Assembly: GCF_022014595.1 (NCBI RefSeq)
Contig: NZ_CP091740.1
Location: 3,646,200-3,710,199 of the forward strand
Origin: Solitalea lacus
Lineage (GTDB): Bacteria; Bacteroidota; Bacteroidia; Sphingobacteriales; Sphingobacteriaceae
DNA: 64,000 bases
Direction: 5' to 3'
Shown: positions 51,974-61,377 of the stretch, in pieces
Layout: each line of letters starts with the position of its first letter
Position numbering within the stretch: position 1 is the first letter of the stretch
The notes under the pieces: model-generated
Told to the model about the DNA's origin: nothing
Databases searched by the model: none
Seen by the model: only the letters and a program-made list of their open reading frames with translations
Made by a program: the position numbers and the translations under genes

Positions 51974-54496
51974 TTAATTACTCATTCCGCCGCCACCGCC
52001 CTGAGAATCTTCTTCTTGTTTTATATCATCGTTATTGATTCCATTCTTTTTTCCACCCTGGCCTTTACCTTTACGCTGGCCGCCGCTACTACCCTGTCCA
52101 AAATCCATTTTCCCAAAACGGTAGCTAAGTGATACCCCAATTGAACGGAACGGAACCTGACGCTCACTGTATTGATCAAAACCATTACCATTTATTTTAC
52201 TGATAAACTCACGGTTTTTACTGAATGGATTTGATAGATTCAACCCTAAGCTTGCGCGTTTCTCCATGAACTCTTTCTTAAATCCAATATTAAACATAGA
52301 GAATGATGGATTTTGTCCTTGAATGGTACGGCGCGGAGAATTGAACATCCCGAACATTTCAATTGCAAAATTTTGAGGTAAATTCCATGATGCATTTCCG
52401 TTAATACTATACAACACACTGCTATTACTGTAAGTAGTCTTAATATTTGAATCATCAACATTGTAAGTATAAACATTGGCATTACCCCTCAAGGTAAAAT
52501 ATTGTCCTAACTGAACCGATCCAAAAAGATTCACCCCTACAGAAGAGCTACCTGCAATATTCATATACGTTGTTCCATAAATTTCACTCCTGCCAGGAAC
52601 AGGCCCTACCACACTTTCAATTATATCAAAAGTATTTTTGTAATAAACTGAAGCATTGACAGATGTTTTGCCCATAAACTTAGAATACCCTAACTCAAAT
52701 GAATTAGTTTTTTCTGGCGATAAATATGGGTTACCAAATGAAATGTTTTGCGGATCGGTAGCATCTACAAACGGATTCAGGAAACGTAAGCCCGGACGCT
52801 GAATACGTTGGCTATAACTTAATTTTAATGAAGATAAATCCTTAAATGTTTTTGCTAAAGTTACACTCGGGATAAAGGTATTATAACCGTTGTTTATGCT
52901 ATTGAGTTCACTTGAAACAAAGCTTCCACTAATTTCAGTGCGTTCAAAACGACCTCCGGCTTTGATAGCGTATCCCTTTTCTAATGTCAAGGCAAAAGAA
53001 GCATATCCTGCAAATACATTTTGAGCGTAGTCAAACTGGTTTGAACGATTCACAACAGGCAGGTATCCTTCCAATGGAGATAAAACTTCGTAAATCGAAT
53101 TACTTGTAATGTCCCGCAAAATTGATTTAGCCCCGGTTTCAAGCAGCAACTTTTTTGAAATAGGATGAGCATAGTCAGCTTGTAAGGTTAACTCACGGTT
53201 AGCTCCATCATTGAAACTACGTTCAGCACTATCAGGAAAGTTCACTACTCCATCATATATTGACTCGTAATCTGTTTGGTTTTTATCCTTGCTCAACTGA
53301 AAACTTAAACCTAATTCTTGTTGAGGTTTTTTAAATGTTTTTCTATAATCGGTAGTCCAATCAATACCAGTTCGCCCAGAATTATTAATTGAATTACGAT
53401 TAAATGCTTGCTGAACCCCTTCAACTGAATTTGATTGAGTCGCCAAAACCATCGCGCCTGTCCCGTTTCCCCAATTATTAACTTTTATACTGCTGGTAAT
53501 GTTATTGGTTTTATTAATCTCATAATCAACCCCAAAGTTCACACTTCCTCCTTTACGATCGCTTTTTCCGGTTCCATTTTGGTTGCTGTATTTAATATTA
53601 CTGGCATCTGAATAATCAGTACGAGTAAAAGTATTTGCTCCGTTTTGTGGAATTAAATACATTCCACTAAAGCCCGAATTAAAGCCCAACTTCCCTCTTT
53701 TAAAGTTGATATTACCATTACCTCGATTAAATCGTGTACCCACATTTAAGCTGATATTACCTGTAACGCCGGCAACGTCAGTTTTCTTGGTCACAATGTT
53801 GATGATACCAGCAGATCCTTCGGCATCGTACTTGGCCGACGGGCTAGTAATAACCTCAACATTTTTTATCTGGTCGGCAGGAATCATTTTCATGGCATCA
53901 GCCACATTATTACTTACGATAGTTGAAGGTTTTCCATTTATTAATACCCGTACATTTGAACTTCCGCGTAGCTCTACGTTACCGTCCATATCAACACTAA
54001 CCATTGGCACTTTACGCAAAACGTCTCCCGCATCACCACCTTTAGATGTCACATCCTTTTCGGCATTGTAAACCATTTTATCTATCTTATTCTCCACTAA
54101 AGCTTTTTGGCCCACCACGGTAACTTCGTTTAATTGTTTGCCTTCTGCCCTAAGCAAAACTTTACCAAGTTTCAAATCATTATTAGCATCGGAAACAACA
54201 ATTTTCTTTGTTGAAGAAGCGTGATAACCTATAAATGAAACAACGAGTTTATATTCGCCGTTAGCTATTCCAATTAGTTTAAACGAACCTTTTTCATCAG
54301 TTAATCCTCCGTTCACCGATTTAGAGTCAGCCCAGCGCAATAATGCTATTGTGGCAAACTCGACCGGTTTTTGATTTACCGAATCAAGAACAACTCCACT
54401 CACTTTGCCGCTTCCTTTTGCCGCCCCTCCAGGCATTTGCGCATAACCAATTGCTGCAAGCAAGCTGAATAAACTAAATAGTAAAACTTTCTTCAT
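51974..54496 (-). CDS. TonB-dependent receptor (outer membrane beta-barrel) of the OMP_b-brl_3 type
   Basis: The 840-residue protein is taken from the ATG giving M-K-K-V-L-L-F-S-L-F-S-L-L-A-A-I-G-Y-A-Q; a TTG seven codons upstream is in frame but not needed. A carboxypeptidase-like domain (about 30-105: V-V-L-D-S-V-N-Q-K-P-V-E-F-A-T), a plug (V-L-R-K-V-P-M-V-S-V-D, V-L-I-N-G-K-P-S) and a large barrel follow; there is no STN domain. A Gly/Lys-rich C-tail is present. It is divergent from a TetR gene with a palindromic site between them. Confidence 0.93.
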   Translation of the reverse strand: MKKVLLFSLFSLLAAIGYAQMPGGAAKGSGKVSGVVLDSVNQKPVEFATIALLRWADSKSVNGGLTDEKGSFKLIGIANGEYKLVVSFIGYHASSTKKIVVSDANNDLKLGKVLLRAEGKQLNEVTVVGQKALVENKIDKMVYNAEKDVTSKGGDAGDVLRKVPMVSVDMDGNVELRGSSNVRVLINGKPSTIVSNNVADAMKMIPADQIKNVEVITSPSAKYDAEGSAGIINIVTKKTDVAGVTGNISLNVGTRFNRGNGNINFKRGKLGFNSGFSGMYLIPQNGANTFTRTDYSDASNIKYSNQNGTGKSDRKGGSVNFGVDYEINKTNNITSSIKVNNWGNGTGAMVLATQSNSVEGVQQAFNRNSINNSGRTGIDWTTDYRKTFKKPQQELGLSFQLSKDKNQTDYESIYDGVVNFPDSAERSFNDGANRELTLQADYAHPISKKLLLETGAKSILRDITSNSIYEVLSPLEGYLPVVNRSNQFDYAQNVFAGYASFALTLEKGYAIKAGGRFERTEISGSFVSSELNSINNGYNTFIPSVTLAKTFKDLSSLKLSYSQRIQRPGLRFLNPFVDATDPQNISFGNPYLSPEKTNSFELGYSKFMGKTSVNASVYYKNTFDIIESVVGPVPGRSEIYGTTYMNIAGSSSVGVNLFGSVQLGQYFTLRGNANVYTYNVDDSNIKTTYSNSSVLYSINGNASWNLPQNFAIEMFGMFNSPRRTIQGQNPSFSMFNIGFKKEFMEKRASLGLNLSNPFSKNREFISKINGNGFDQYSERQVPFRSIGVSLSYRFGKMDFGQGSSGGQRKGKGQGGKKNGINNDDIKQEEDSQGGGGGMSN

Positions 54497-54576
54497 GGAT
54501 TTTTTCTTATGTCCCAAAGTTAATTTTGCGATTGAAATATCATTGTAAAATCATTGTTATAACATATACAATCTAA

Positions 54577-54628
54577 TGTCAAATTTTTATTTGACAAATA
54601 TAAATAAATAAACATTCATTTATATTTG
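54577..54628. promoter_or_regulatory. Candidate TetR operator and promoter in the divergent region
   Basis: TGTCAAAT (54577-54584) and ATTTGACA (54589-54596) form a perfect 8-bp inverted repeat around TTTT. Further along is a looser ATAAAT...CATTCATTTAT element, and TATATTTG at 54621-54628 exactly matches the -7 box TAnnTTTG for the plus-strand TetR gene. The palindrome lies 81-100 bases from the receptor start and 41-60 from the TetR start. Confidence 0.5.
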
Positions 54629-54636
54629 TCGGATAC

Positions 54637-55227
54637 ATGAGAACACGAGACGAGCATAAAGAGTTGACCATACGTCAAAAAGCTATTGAACTGATCGCAA
54701 AGAATGGATTGGAAGGTTTCAGTATGCAAAAACTGGCTAAGGCTGCCGGAGTGTCTCCCGCAACACTTTATATTTATTACAAAGACAAAGAAGATCTTGT
54801 TGTAAGTTTAAGTATGGAGGTTTTTAACAAAATGCAAGTCTACAGCCTAAGCAATTTTTCTGCTGAAATGAGTTTTGAAGAAGGAATGAAGGTTCAGTGG
54901 AAAAACAGAGCCGCATTTTTTTTAGAAAACCCATTTGATGTTCAGTTTATTGAACATTTAAGATACTCTCCGGTTTTCAGTAAAGTTTCCGACTTAATTA
55001 AATCGGGCTTTAAAGAAACCATGAGCCGCTTTGTTCAGAATGCAATAGAAAGGAACGAACTTGTAAAACTCCCCTTTGAAGTGTATTGGTCAATGGCTTT
55101 TGCCCCTTTGTTTCAGCTAATGAAGTTTCACTCCCAAGGCAAGAGTTATGCTTCAAAAAAATTTGAGCTGAATGAAGAATTAATGAACCAAACGCTTCAA
55201 TTAGTGTTAAAAGGACTAAAACCATAA
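54637..55227 (+). CDS. TetR/AcrR-family transcriptional regulator
   Basis: The 196-residue protein has an N-terminal TetR helix-turn-helix (I-R-Q-K-A-I-E-L-I-A-K-N-G-L-E-G-F-S-M-Q-K-L-A-K-A-A-G-V-S-P-A-T-L-Y-I-Y-Y-K-D-K-E-D-L) and a helical ligand-binding C-domain. It probably represses the divergent TonB receptor and/or the MFS gene that follows by 229 bases. The inducing ligand is unknown; the pairing with an efflux protein suggests an antibiotic or toxic metabolite. Confidence 0.95.
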   Translation: MRTRDEHKELTIRQKAIELIAKNGLEGFSMQKLAKAAGVSPATLYIYYKDKEDLVVSLSMEVFNKMQVYSLSNFSAEMSFEEGMKVQWKNRAAFFLENPFDVQFIEHLRYSPVFSKVSDLIKSGFKETMSRFVQNAIERNELVKLPFEVYWSMAFAPLFQLMKFHSQGKSYASKKFELNEELMNQTLQLVLKGLKP

Positions 55228-55332
55228 ACTACCAAATATAAAACATGAATACATATGCACACGTCCACCTTAATTTTTAAAACCAAAAAAAAGACTGAAA
55301 AACATTGCCTGTTTTAATCATGCCAACTCCAT

Positions 55333-55350
55333 TCAACGCAGAAGCGTTGA
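55333..55350 (+). promoter_or_regulatory. Hairpin in the MFS leader
   Basis: TCAACGC and GCGTTGA form a perfect 7-bp stem around the tetraloop AGAA, 106 bases upstream of the MFS start. No T tract follows, so it is not a simple terminator. It could shape leader mRNA structure. Confidence 0.35.
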
Positions 55351-55456
55351 TCTGAAGATGTGATAAAGTTTTAAGAATGGAAACCTCAATCCTAGTCAGA
55401 AAATTTAATCACTATGCTTAAAACACAGGGTAAAAAAACTTTTTAAATTATTGAAA

Positions 55457-56743
55457 ATGACAACACAGCAACACATAAAAGAAAAAGTATTTTCCAGTTA
55501 CCAAGTATTCATTATCGCCATACTTGCAATTCTACAATTCACCATCATTCTCGATTTCATGGTTTTATCTCCTTTAGGGGCTATTTTAATGAAAGAACTG
55601 AATGTAAGCACCCGACAATTTGGCTTAGTAGTATCTGCTTATGCCTTTAGTGCAGGAGCTGCAGGCCTGTTGGCCGCAGGTTTTGCTGATAAATTTGACC
55701 GTAAAAAGCTTCTATTATTCTTTTACACTGGTTTTATTATAGGAACCGCTTTTTGTGCAGTGGCTCCAAATTTTCACTTTCTATTAATTGCTCGTATTAT
55801 AACAGGTTTGTTTGGAGGCGTGATTGGCTCAATAAGCTTTGCAATTATTACAGATTTGTTTAAACTGGAAGTCCGTGGCCGCGTTATGGGTTATGTGCAA
55901 ATGGCATTTGCAGTTAGTCAGGTGCTGGGCATTCCTGTTGGCCTGTTACTGGCCAACAAATTTGGGTGGCATTCACCTTTTTGGATGATTGCTGGCTTCG
56001 GAGCCATTTTAGGTATGCTTATCCTAATTTATATGCGTCCGGTAAATGAACACCTTAAAGTACAGCACGATCGCAGTGCCTTTAAGCACTTGGCAGCAAC
56101 AATTTCAAAACCAAATTATATCAGAGCATTTTTAGGAACCACGTTATTGGCAACAGGCGGTTTTATGCTAATGCCCTTTGGAAGCGCATTTGGTATACAC
56201 AATATGGGACTAACAATGGAACAGTTACCTATATTGTATGGCGTAACCGGTGTATTTTCAATGCTTTTCGGACCAATTACAGGTAAACTGAGTGATAAGA
56301 TTGGTAAGTATAAAATGTTTGTGGCAGGCTCAATCATAAGCATTATAATGGTGGCCATATACACCAACTTAGAAACAACTCCGCTTTGGCTAGTCATTCT
56401 TATAAATGTTATTCTTTTTGTCGGCATTTCATCTCGAATGATTGCAGCCTCTGCGTTAATGACGGCGGTTCCGCAAATTCAGGATCGAGGTGCTTTTATG
56501 AGTATCAACGCTGCCGTGCAACAAATTTCAGGAGGAATTGCCGCTTATGTTGCCTCGTTAATTGTGGTTGAAACTTCATCGGGCAAACTAAACCATTACG
56601 ACACGCTAGGCTATGTGGTTATTGCTGCCATGATTGTAGCAGCTTTCCTAATGTTTTGGATAAACAAATATGTTACGCACCAATCCAAACAGGATAAAGA
56701 AATAAAAGTTGACTTACACTCCGAAATTCCAGTAGAAGCATAG
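55457..56743 (+). CDS. MFS transporter (DHA-type drug efflux)
   Basis: The 428-residue protein starts at the ATG giving M-T-T-Q-Q-H-I-K-E; a TTG two codons earlier is unnecessary. About 12 transmembrane helices are seen. The motif-A loop (G-F-A-D-K-F-D-R-K-K between helices 2 and 3) and the proton-antiport-type segment G-L-F-G-G-V-I-G-S near helix 4 fit the DHA1 subfamily. It probably exports a drug or metabolite, possibly regulated by the upstream TetR gene. Confidence 0.93.
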   Translation: MTTQQHIKEKVFSSYQVFIIAILAILQFTIILDFMVLSPLGAILMKELNVSTRQFGLVVSAYAFSAGAAGLLAAGFADKFDRKKLLLFFYTGFIIGTAFCAVAPNFHFLLIARIITGLFGGVIGSISFAIITDLFKLEVRGRVMGYVQMAFAVSQVLGIPVGLLLANKFGWHSPFWMIAGFGAILGMLILIYMRPVNEHLKVQHDRSAFKHLAATISKPNYIRAFLGTTLLATGGFMLMPFGSAFGIHNMGLTMEQLPILYGVTGVFSMLFGPITGKLSDKIGKYKMFVAGSIISIIMVAIYTNLETTPLWLVILINVILFVGISSRMIAASALMTAVPQIQDRGAFMSINAAVQQISGGIAAYVASLIVVETSSGKLNHYDTLGYVVIAAMIVAAFLMFWINKYVTHQSKQDKEIKVDLHSEIPVEA

Positions 56744-56745
56744 TT

Positions 56746-56776
56746 AAAAGGCTTGCAATTGAGTTGCAAGCCTTTT
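56746..56776. terminator. Convergent terminator
   Basis: AAAAGGCTTGCAA and TTGCAAGCCTTTT form a 13-bp stem around TTGAG, continuing into more T on the plus strand. It ends the MFS gene and the converging lipoprotein gene. Confidence 0.88.
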
Positions 56777-56796
56777 TTTAATATTCATAAGGTTAA

Positions 56797-57606
56797 CTAA
56801 CGAACAGCTAATTGCAACTTTAGATCATACTTTATAGGCTCGGTATAAATCGCCAACTGATCCTCAGCTTGAGTTGGCAGGCCACTCGCACCATTCATCC
56901 CTACTGTTCCATTTACTTTTCTTCCTCCTTGGTGCATCATTGCATACATATTTTTCTCTGGCAATATATTTTTATCTATACCTTCAATTTTCAGTCCTAT
57001 ACCAATTTCAGGTTTCTTAGCTTTAAAAACAGATCCATAAAAAGCCTTAAACGGAATAATCACTTCATAAATCAAAGCGTTGTCCTCATCCCAATCAAAA
57101 CCTATTGAAATCCCACTTTTATTATCGGTTAACGCTTGCTTTCCGTTGGCAAATGCATAAAAACCAATAACCTTCATCTCTTGGTTATTTTCCTTTGCTC
57201 TTACGTGTAAGTCTTTAAGTCCTAAACGCTCCCCTGGTTTAAAGTCCCATTTAGGCTTTTCGCCTGGTTTGAACTTATTAGTTAAAGGAAACTCAATTGC
57301 TACTGTTTGCTGTTTTTGAAGTGAACTATCCAAAAACATCTTCATCCCACCTAAAAACATCTTGGCTTGGGTAGTTTTATCAAAAATACGCATAGCTATG
57401 TAAATGTTTTCCTTGTCATTGGCAATAGCATATTTTACTCTTCCGCTCTTATCCACATTCTCATCTTCTATAGCGTAGCTCCAATCATCAAGTTTACCAT
57501 CAGCAACAACAGGACGCGTTCTGTAAGTACTTTGAAAAGTTTTTGATGAGCATCCTTCCAATAGCAAAATAACGGTCAAAGGCAATAAATAAATAAGTCT
57601 CCTCAT
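56797..57606 (-). CDS. CBM9-like lipoprotein
   Basis: The 269-residue protein has a lipoprotein signal with C19 (L-L-L-E-G-C-S-S). The mature part begins with V-V-A-D-G-K-L-D-D-W-S-Y-A, the typical start of a CBM9-like beta-sandwich, followed by I-Y-I-A-M-R-I-F-D-K, then Y-E-V-I-I-P-F-K-A-F. CBM9-like domains bind glycans or serve as DOMON-related redox modules; no enzymatic domain is fused. The ligand is unknown. It is monocistronic. Confidence 0.85.
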   Translation of the reverse strand: MRRLIYLLPLTVILLLEGCSSKTFQSTYRTRPVVADGKLDDWSYAIEDENVDKSGRVKYAIANDKENIYIAMRIFDKTTQAKMFLGGMKMFLDSSLQKQQTVAIEFPLTNKFKPGEKPKWDFKPGERLGLKDLHVRAKENNQEMKVIGFYAFANGKQALTDNKSGISIGFDWDEDNALIYEVIIPFKAFYGSVFKAKKPEIGIGLKIEGIDKNILPEKNMYAMMHQGGRKVNGTVGMNGASGLPTQAEDQLAIYTEPIKYDLKLQLAVR

Positions 57607-57819
57607 ATGTTTGAAATGATTTTTTCATGCAATTATCCAACTTGAACAGTATTAATATGCATTTAAGATAAACATGGTAATTCTCTATCAAAAAACAATA
57701 CTTTCAGTTGAATCAATTTTCATTTTCTCTATAAATAAGATACGAAATTAACTGATAAAAAGTACACTGAATGAGCAAAAACTTATAGCTAACTTCGCCT
57801 TTTCAAAAATATTGATTTC

Positions 57820-59721
57820 ATGAATTTCCTTTCAGCAGAAAATATTACAAAATCATTAGGCTTACGCGTTCTGTTTAGCAATCTTACTTTCGGAATTAAT
57901 CAGGGGCAAAAGGTGGCTTTAATTGCCAAAAACGGAACCGGAAAAACAACTCTTCTAAAAATACTTGCTGGAAAAGATGCGCCAGACAGTGGTTCAATTT
58001 CTGTTAGAAAGGATATCAAAATAGCATTTCTTGATCAGGAACCAGAATTACAAGAAGATAAAACAATTTTTGATGCTGTTTATGATGCTGAAAATCCTTT
58101 ATTGAAAACCATCATGAATTATGAGTTGGCTCTTGAACACCCTGAGGATGCCAAGCGCTTGCAAAAAGCAATAGATCAAATGGATGCTCATCAGGCTTGG
58201 GATTATGAGCAGCGCATCAAACAAATTTTAGGTCAATTGAAAATATTTGACCTTCATCAAATCATCAGCTCTTTATCAGGAGGACAAAAGAAGCGCGTTG
58301 CTATGGCAATGGCTTTAGTCCAGAACCCTGACTTACTGATTTTAGACGAGCCCACCAACCACCTTGATTTTGACATGGTGGAATGGCTTGAGGAATACCT
58401 TGAATCGGAAAAAGTAACACTCTTAATGGTTACCCACGACCGTTATTTCTTAGACCGGGTTTGCAACCAGATTTTGGAACTGGAAAATGGTCAGTTATAC
58501 TCGTACAACGGAAACTACAGTTACTTTTTAGAGAAGAAAGCTGAACGGGAAGCAACAACGGCTGCTACCATTGATAAGGCGAAGAACCTTTTTAACCGTG
58601 AACTGGAATGGATGCGCCGTATGCCCAAAGCCCGCGGAACAAAATCAAAAGCTCGCATCGATTCGTTTTATGAAACTGAAAAAGTCGCCAAACAGCGTTT
58701 GGAAGATAAAAAAGTCCAGCTCGACATTCAGATGAATCGCTTAGGGGGCAAAATACTTGAACTGCACCACCTCAAAAAGAGTTTTGGCGACCGCAGTATG
58801 GTTGATAACTTCAGCTACGTATTTAAGCGAAACGACCGCATTGGAATAGTTGGTGTTAACGGAGCGGGAAAATCCACTTTTTTAAAATTGTTAACTGGAG
58901 AGATAGCTCCTGAAGGTGGTAAAATTGTAACCGGAGAAACTGTAGTGTTTGGTTACTACAATCAGGACGGCATGAAATTACCCGAGGATAAGCGAGTTAT
59001 TGAAGTGGTAAAAGACATTGCCGAGTTTATCCCTATGGCTAAAGGAAAGAGTCTTACAGCAGCTCAATTATTAGAGCGTTTTCTCTTCTCCGGAGACCAG
59101 CAATACACTTACGTTTCAAAATTATCAGGAGGTGAGCGCCGTCGTTTGTATTTATGCACCTTACTGATGAAAAATCCGAACTTTTTGATTCTCGACGAGC
59201 CCACAAATGACCTTGACATTATGACCTTGCAGGTTTTGGAGGAGTTTTTAGAAGATTTTCCGGGATGTTTACTGATTGTATCGCATGATCGCTACTTCAT
59301 GGATCGACTTACCCATCACTTATTCATTTTTGAAGGAGATGGGGTTATCACCGATTTCAATGGAAATTACAGTGATTATCGTGATTACATGCTGATTAAA
59401 GCAGCGAATAAAAAGTCGGGGATTGAGAGTCAGAAATTAGAAGAAAAAAACAGAAAACAAGAGTTTGAAGAACAGAAGAAAGAGAATAAGCCTGCGGAAA
59501 AAGGACGCAAGATGTCATTCAAAGAAAAGCAAGAGTTTGAACAATTAGAGAAGGACATTGCAACACTTGAAAGTCGTAAAGCTGAAATTACATCAATTTT
59601 CGAAAACCCTTCAGCTAACTCGGATGAGTTGCACAAACTTTCGACTGAAATGGAAACAATTGTCGAATCATTGGAAGAAAAAGAACTTCGTTGGTTAGAG
59701 TTAAGCGAACTTCAGAGTTAA
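57820..59721 (+). CDS. ABC-F family ATPase (Uup/EttA group)
   Basis: The 633-residue soluble protein has two ABC domains and no membrane spans. Walker A boxes are A-K-N-G-T-G-K-T-T (36-44) and G-V-N-G-A-G-K-S-T; signatures are L-S-G-G-Q-K-K-R and L-S-G-G-E-R-R-R; Walker B boxes are L-L-I-L-D-E-P-T-N-H-L-D and F-L-I-L-D-E-P-T-N-D-L-D. An interdomain linker and a C-terminal coiled coil (K-K-E-N-K-P-A-E-K-G-R then E-Q-L-E-K-D-I-A-T-L) place it nearest Uup. Such proteins act on the ribosome or on branched DNA; some confer antibiotic resistance. Confidence 0.95.
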   Translation: MNFLSAENITKSLGLRVLFSNLTFGINQGQKVALIAKNGTGKTTLLKILAGKDAPDSGSISVRKDIKIAFLDQEPELQEDKTIFDAVYDAENPLLKTIMNYELALEHPEDAKRLQKAIDQMDAHQAWDYEQRIKQILGQLKIFDLHQIISSLSGGQKKRVAMAMALVQNPDLLILDEPTNHLDFDMVEWLEEYLESEKVTLLMVTHDRYFLDRVCNQILELENGQLYSYNGNYSYFLEKKAEREATTAATIDKAKNLFNRELEWMRRMPKARGTKSKARIDSFYETEKVAKQRLEDKKVQLDIQMNRLGGKILELHHLKKSFGDRSMVDNFSYVFKRNDRIGIVGVNGAGKSTFLKLLTGEIAPEGGKIVTGETVVFGYYNQDGMKLPEDKRVIEVVKDIAEFIPMAKGKSLTAAQLLERFLFSGDQQYTYVSKLSGGERRRLYLCTLLMKNPNFLILDEPTNDLDIMTLQVLEEFLEDFPGCLLIVSHDRYFMDRLTHHLFIFEGDGVITDFNGNYSDYRDYMLIKAANKKSGIESQKLEEKNRKQEFEEQKKENKPAEKGRKMSFKEKQEFEQLEKDIATLESRKAEITSIFENPSANSDELHKLSTEMETIVESLEEKELRWLELSELQS

Positions 59722-59780
59722 ATTTCTTTCTTATTAGAAATTGCTTATATTTAGTTGGTGTGTACCAGCACTAACACCAT

Positions 59781-59853
<73 letters not shown>

Positions 59854-59882
59854 CTAATTACAAATATCCTTTAGCCCAAATC

Positions 59883-59913
59883 TACCCAAAACGAACATTT
59901 TGGGTATTTTTTT
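59883..59913 (+). terminator. Terminator after tRNA-Lys
   Basis: TACCCAAAA and TTTTGGGTA form a 9-bp stem around CGAACA, followed by seven T. It ends the tRNA transcript. Confidence 0.88.
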
Positions 59914-59996
59914 GTGTGTTCTAACGGTATCTACTCTATCAGCTCGGCCTGGAAAGAAGAGGAACAGGTGCACTAACCAAAGATGATCAGGTTAGA

Positions 59997-60719
59997 TCAT
60001 TTCAATTTCAAAGCAATATCTAACCGTTGTGCGGCATTATCCCAATTGATAATATTAAAAAGTGCATCAACAAAATCAGCCCTTTTGTTCTTATATTTCA
60101 AATAATAGGCATGTTCCCAGACATCGATAACCAATAAAGGGATTACTCCCCATTGCGTTAGTTTTTCATGATTTTCGCACTGTAAAATGGTTAATGAATT
60201 TGAATAAGGTTGGTAACCTAATATACCCCAACCATTGCCGTCTACATTTTTGGAAGTCGAAGCAATCAATAGTTTTAGTTTATCATAGCTACCAAAGTTC
60301 TTTTCAATTCGCTTCAATAAATCACCAGTTGGTGCAGATTGTTTATTGCTGAGATTTGTCCAAAAAATGGAATGGAGAATATGTGAAGAAAAATGAAAAG
60401 CCAATTTCTTTGTCCAGAAATCAACCGTTTCTAAATTATTTTCATCTAATGACCTTCTAATCATTTGAAGATCTTTATTAGCAGCCTTTACAGCCCCTCC
60501 ATGATGAAATGTGTAATGAAGATGCAACGTTTCAGCATCCATATATGGCTCCAAAAAGTTTTCAGCATAAGGTAAAGTCTGTTGAATAAAAATTCCATTG
60601 GCATCTGCTAATTTGTCAATACCTCCATCACTTATGGAGGCTGCAAGCAATGAGTTCGCAGGCAAAATACTTGCACCACCAATTATTAAGCTGTTGTGTA
60701 AAAAATCTTTTCGGTTCAT
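59997..60719 (-). CDS. Exported Fe/Mn-type superoxide dismutase
   Basis: The 240-residue protein has a SOD core with metal ligands H68 (L-H-L-H-Y-T-F-H-H), H116 (S-S-H-I-L-H-S-I-F-W), D199 and H203 (V-I-D-V-W-E-H-A-Y-Y), all preserved. It is longer than cytosolic SodB by an N-terminal leader M-N-R-K-D-F-L-H-N-S followed by a hydrophobic stretch ending L-L-A-A-S, so it is probably exported. The R-K-D-F-L resembles a twin-arginine signal with Lys in place of the second Arg. It would dismutate superoxide in the periplasm. Confidence 0.93.
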   Translation of the reverse strand: MNRKDFLHNSLIIGGASILPANSLLAASISDGGIDKLADANGIFIQQTLPYAENFLEPYMDAETLHLHYTFHHGGAVKAANKDLQMIRRSLDENNLETVDFWTKKLAFHFSSHILHSIFWTNLSNKQSAPTGDLLKRIEKNFGSYDKLKLLIASTSKNVDGNGWGILGYQPYSNSLTILQCENHEKLTQWGVIPLLVIDVWEHAYYLKYKNKRADFVDALFNIINWDNAAQRLDIALKLK

Positions 60720-60954
60720 AGATTAATAGTTTTAAAATGATGGGTCCAATAGCGTCCTAAACGATAAAAAAGAAAGGGAAGGTATTTAACTCAAAGTTAC
60801 CTTTGAGGTGCACAAAACACCCCCACCCTTTGATGGTAAACATAACGCTATTTTCTCAAATCATCTCCAAACTAGACCGCTAAAAATTAAACAGTTACCA
60901 GAACAAACCCAGGGATTATAGCATTTTTAAAGCCTACTATTTCTGCTTATTACA
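60720..60954. other. Intergenic region before the transposase fossil
   Basis: No gene is supported. It is the upstream region of the superoxide dismutase gene and runs into the degraded transposase on the other side. No terminator or promoter was recognised with confidence. Confidence 0.5.
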
Positions 60955-61207
60955 AAGTCTGGGACAGCAAGCGGACTTCAAACGGATCAAGTTCAGGATC
61001 AAGTCCAAGATCTTCCTGTTGGATTCCACCACCATTAGTCTGTGTCTTTCCTTATTCGATTGGGCAAAATACAAAACAGCGAAAGGAGCTGTTAAAATGC
61101 ACACGCTGCTGGATTATGATGGTCATTTGCCGGCCTAAGTAAACATCACCGATGGCAAGACAGCAGATAATAAAGATACCTATGATGTACCCTTGCATGG
61201 AGCCTAA
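60955..61207 (+). pseudogene. IS4-family transposase remnant
   Basis: One plus-strand frame reads F-L-L-D-S-T-T-I-S-L-C-L-S-L-F-D-W-A-K, then T-A-K-G-A-V-K-M-H-T-L-L-D-Y-D-G-H-L-P-A, a stop (61136-61138), V-N-I-T-D-G-K-T-A-D-N-K and a second stop at 61205. D-S-T-T-I is the first catalytic block of IS4-type DDE transposases, and the middle K-x-H-T-L-L-D-Y-D-G segment is common in Bacteroidota IS4 proteins. The in-frame stop replaces the Tyr expected in P-A-Y-V-N-I-T-D-G-K. Both ends of the gene are missing, so it is inactive. Confidence 0.85.
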
Positions 61208-61215
61208 AAGCTCCT
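61197..61215. repeat. Flanking repeat, left copy (pair with 62496-62514)
   Basis: ATGGAGCCTAAAAGCTCCT matches ATGGAGCCCAAAAACTCCT at 62496-62514 in 17 of 19 bases, same orientation. The left copy contains a GGAGC/GCTCC mini-hairpin. The two copies bracket the HsdR-N gene. Confidence 0.5.
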
Positions 61216-61377
61216 AATTCTATCCTCTTTTTTATGGACTCTAAAAATCTCTTTTTACCGTGGAAAGAGGACTCCTTTTATAGTGTAAAGAAAATTAGTT
61301 AAACATGGTTTAATTATTGATAGCAAAAATCAATTTATACTATTAATATTAATGAACCTTAAACAGTTAATTTATCT

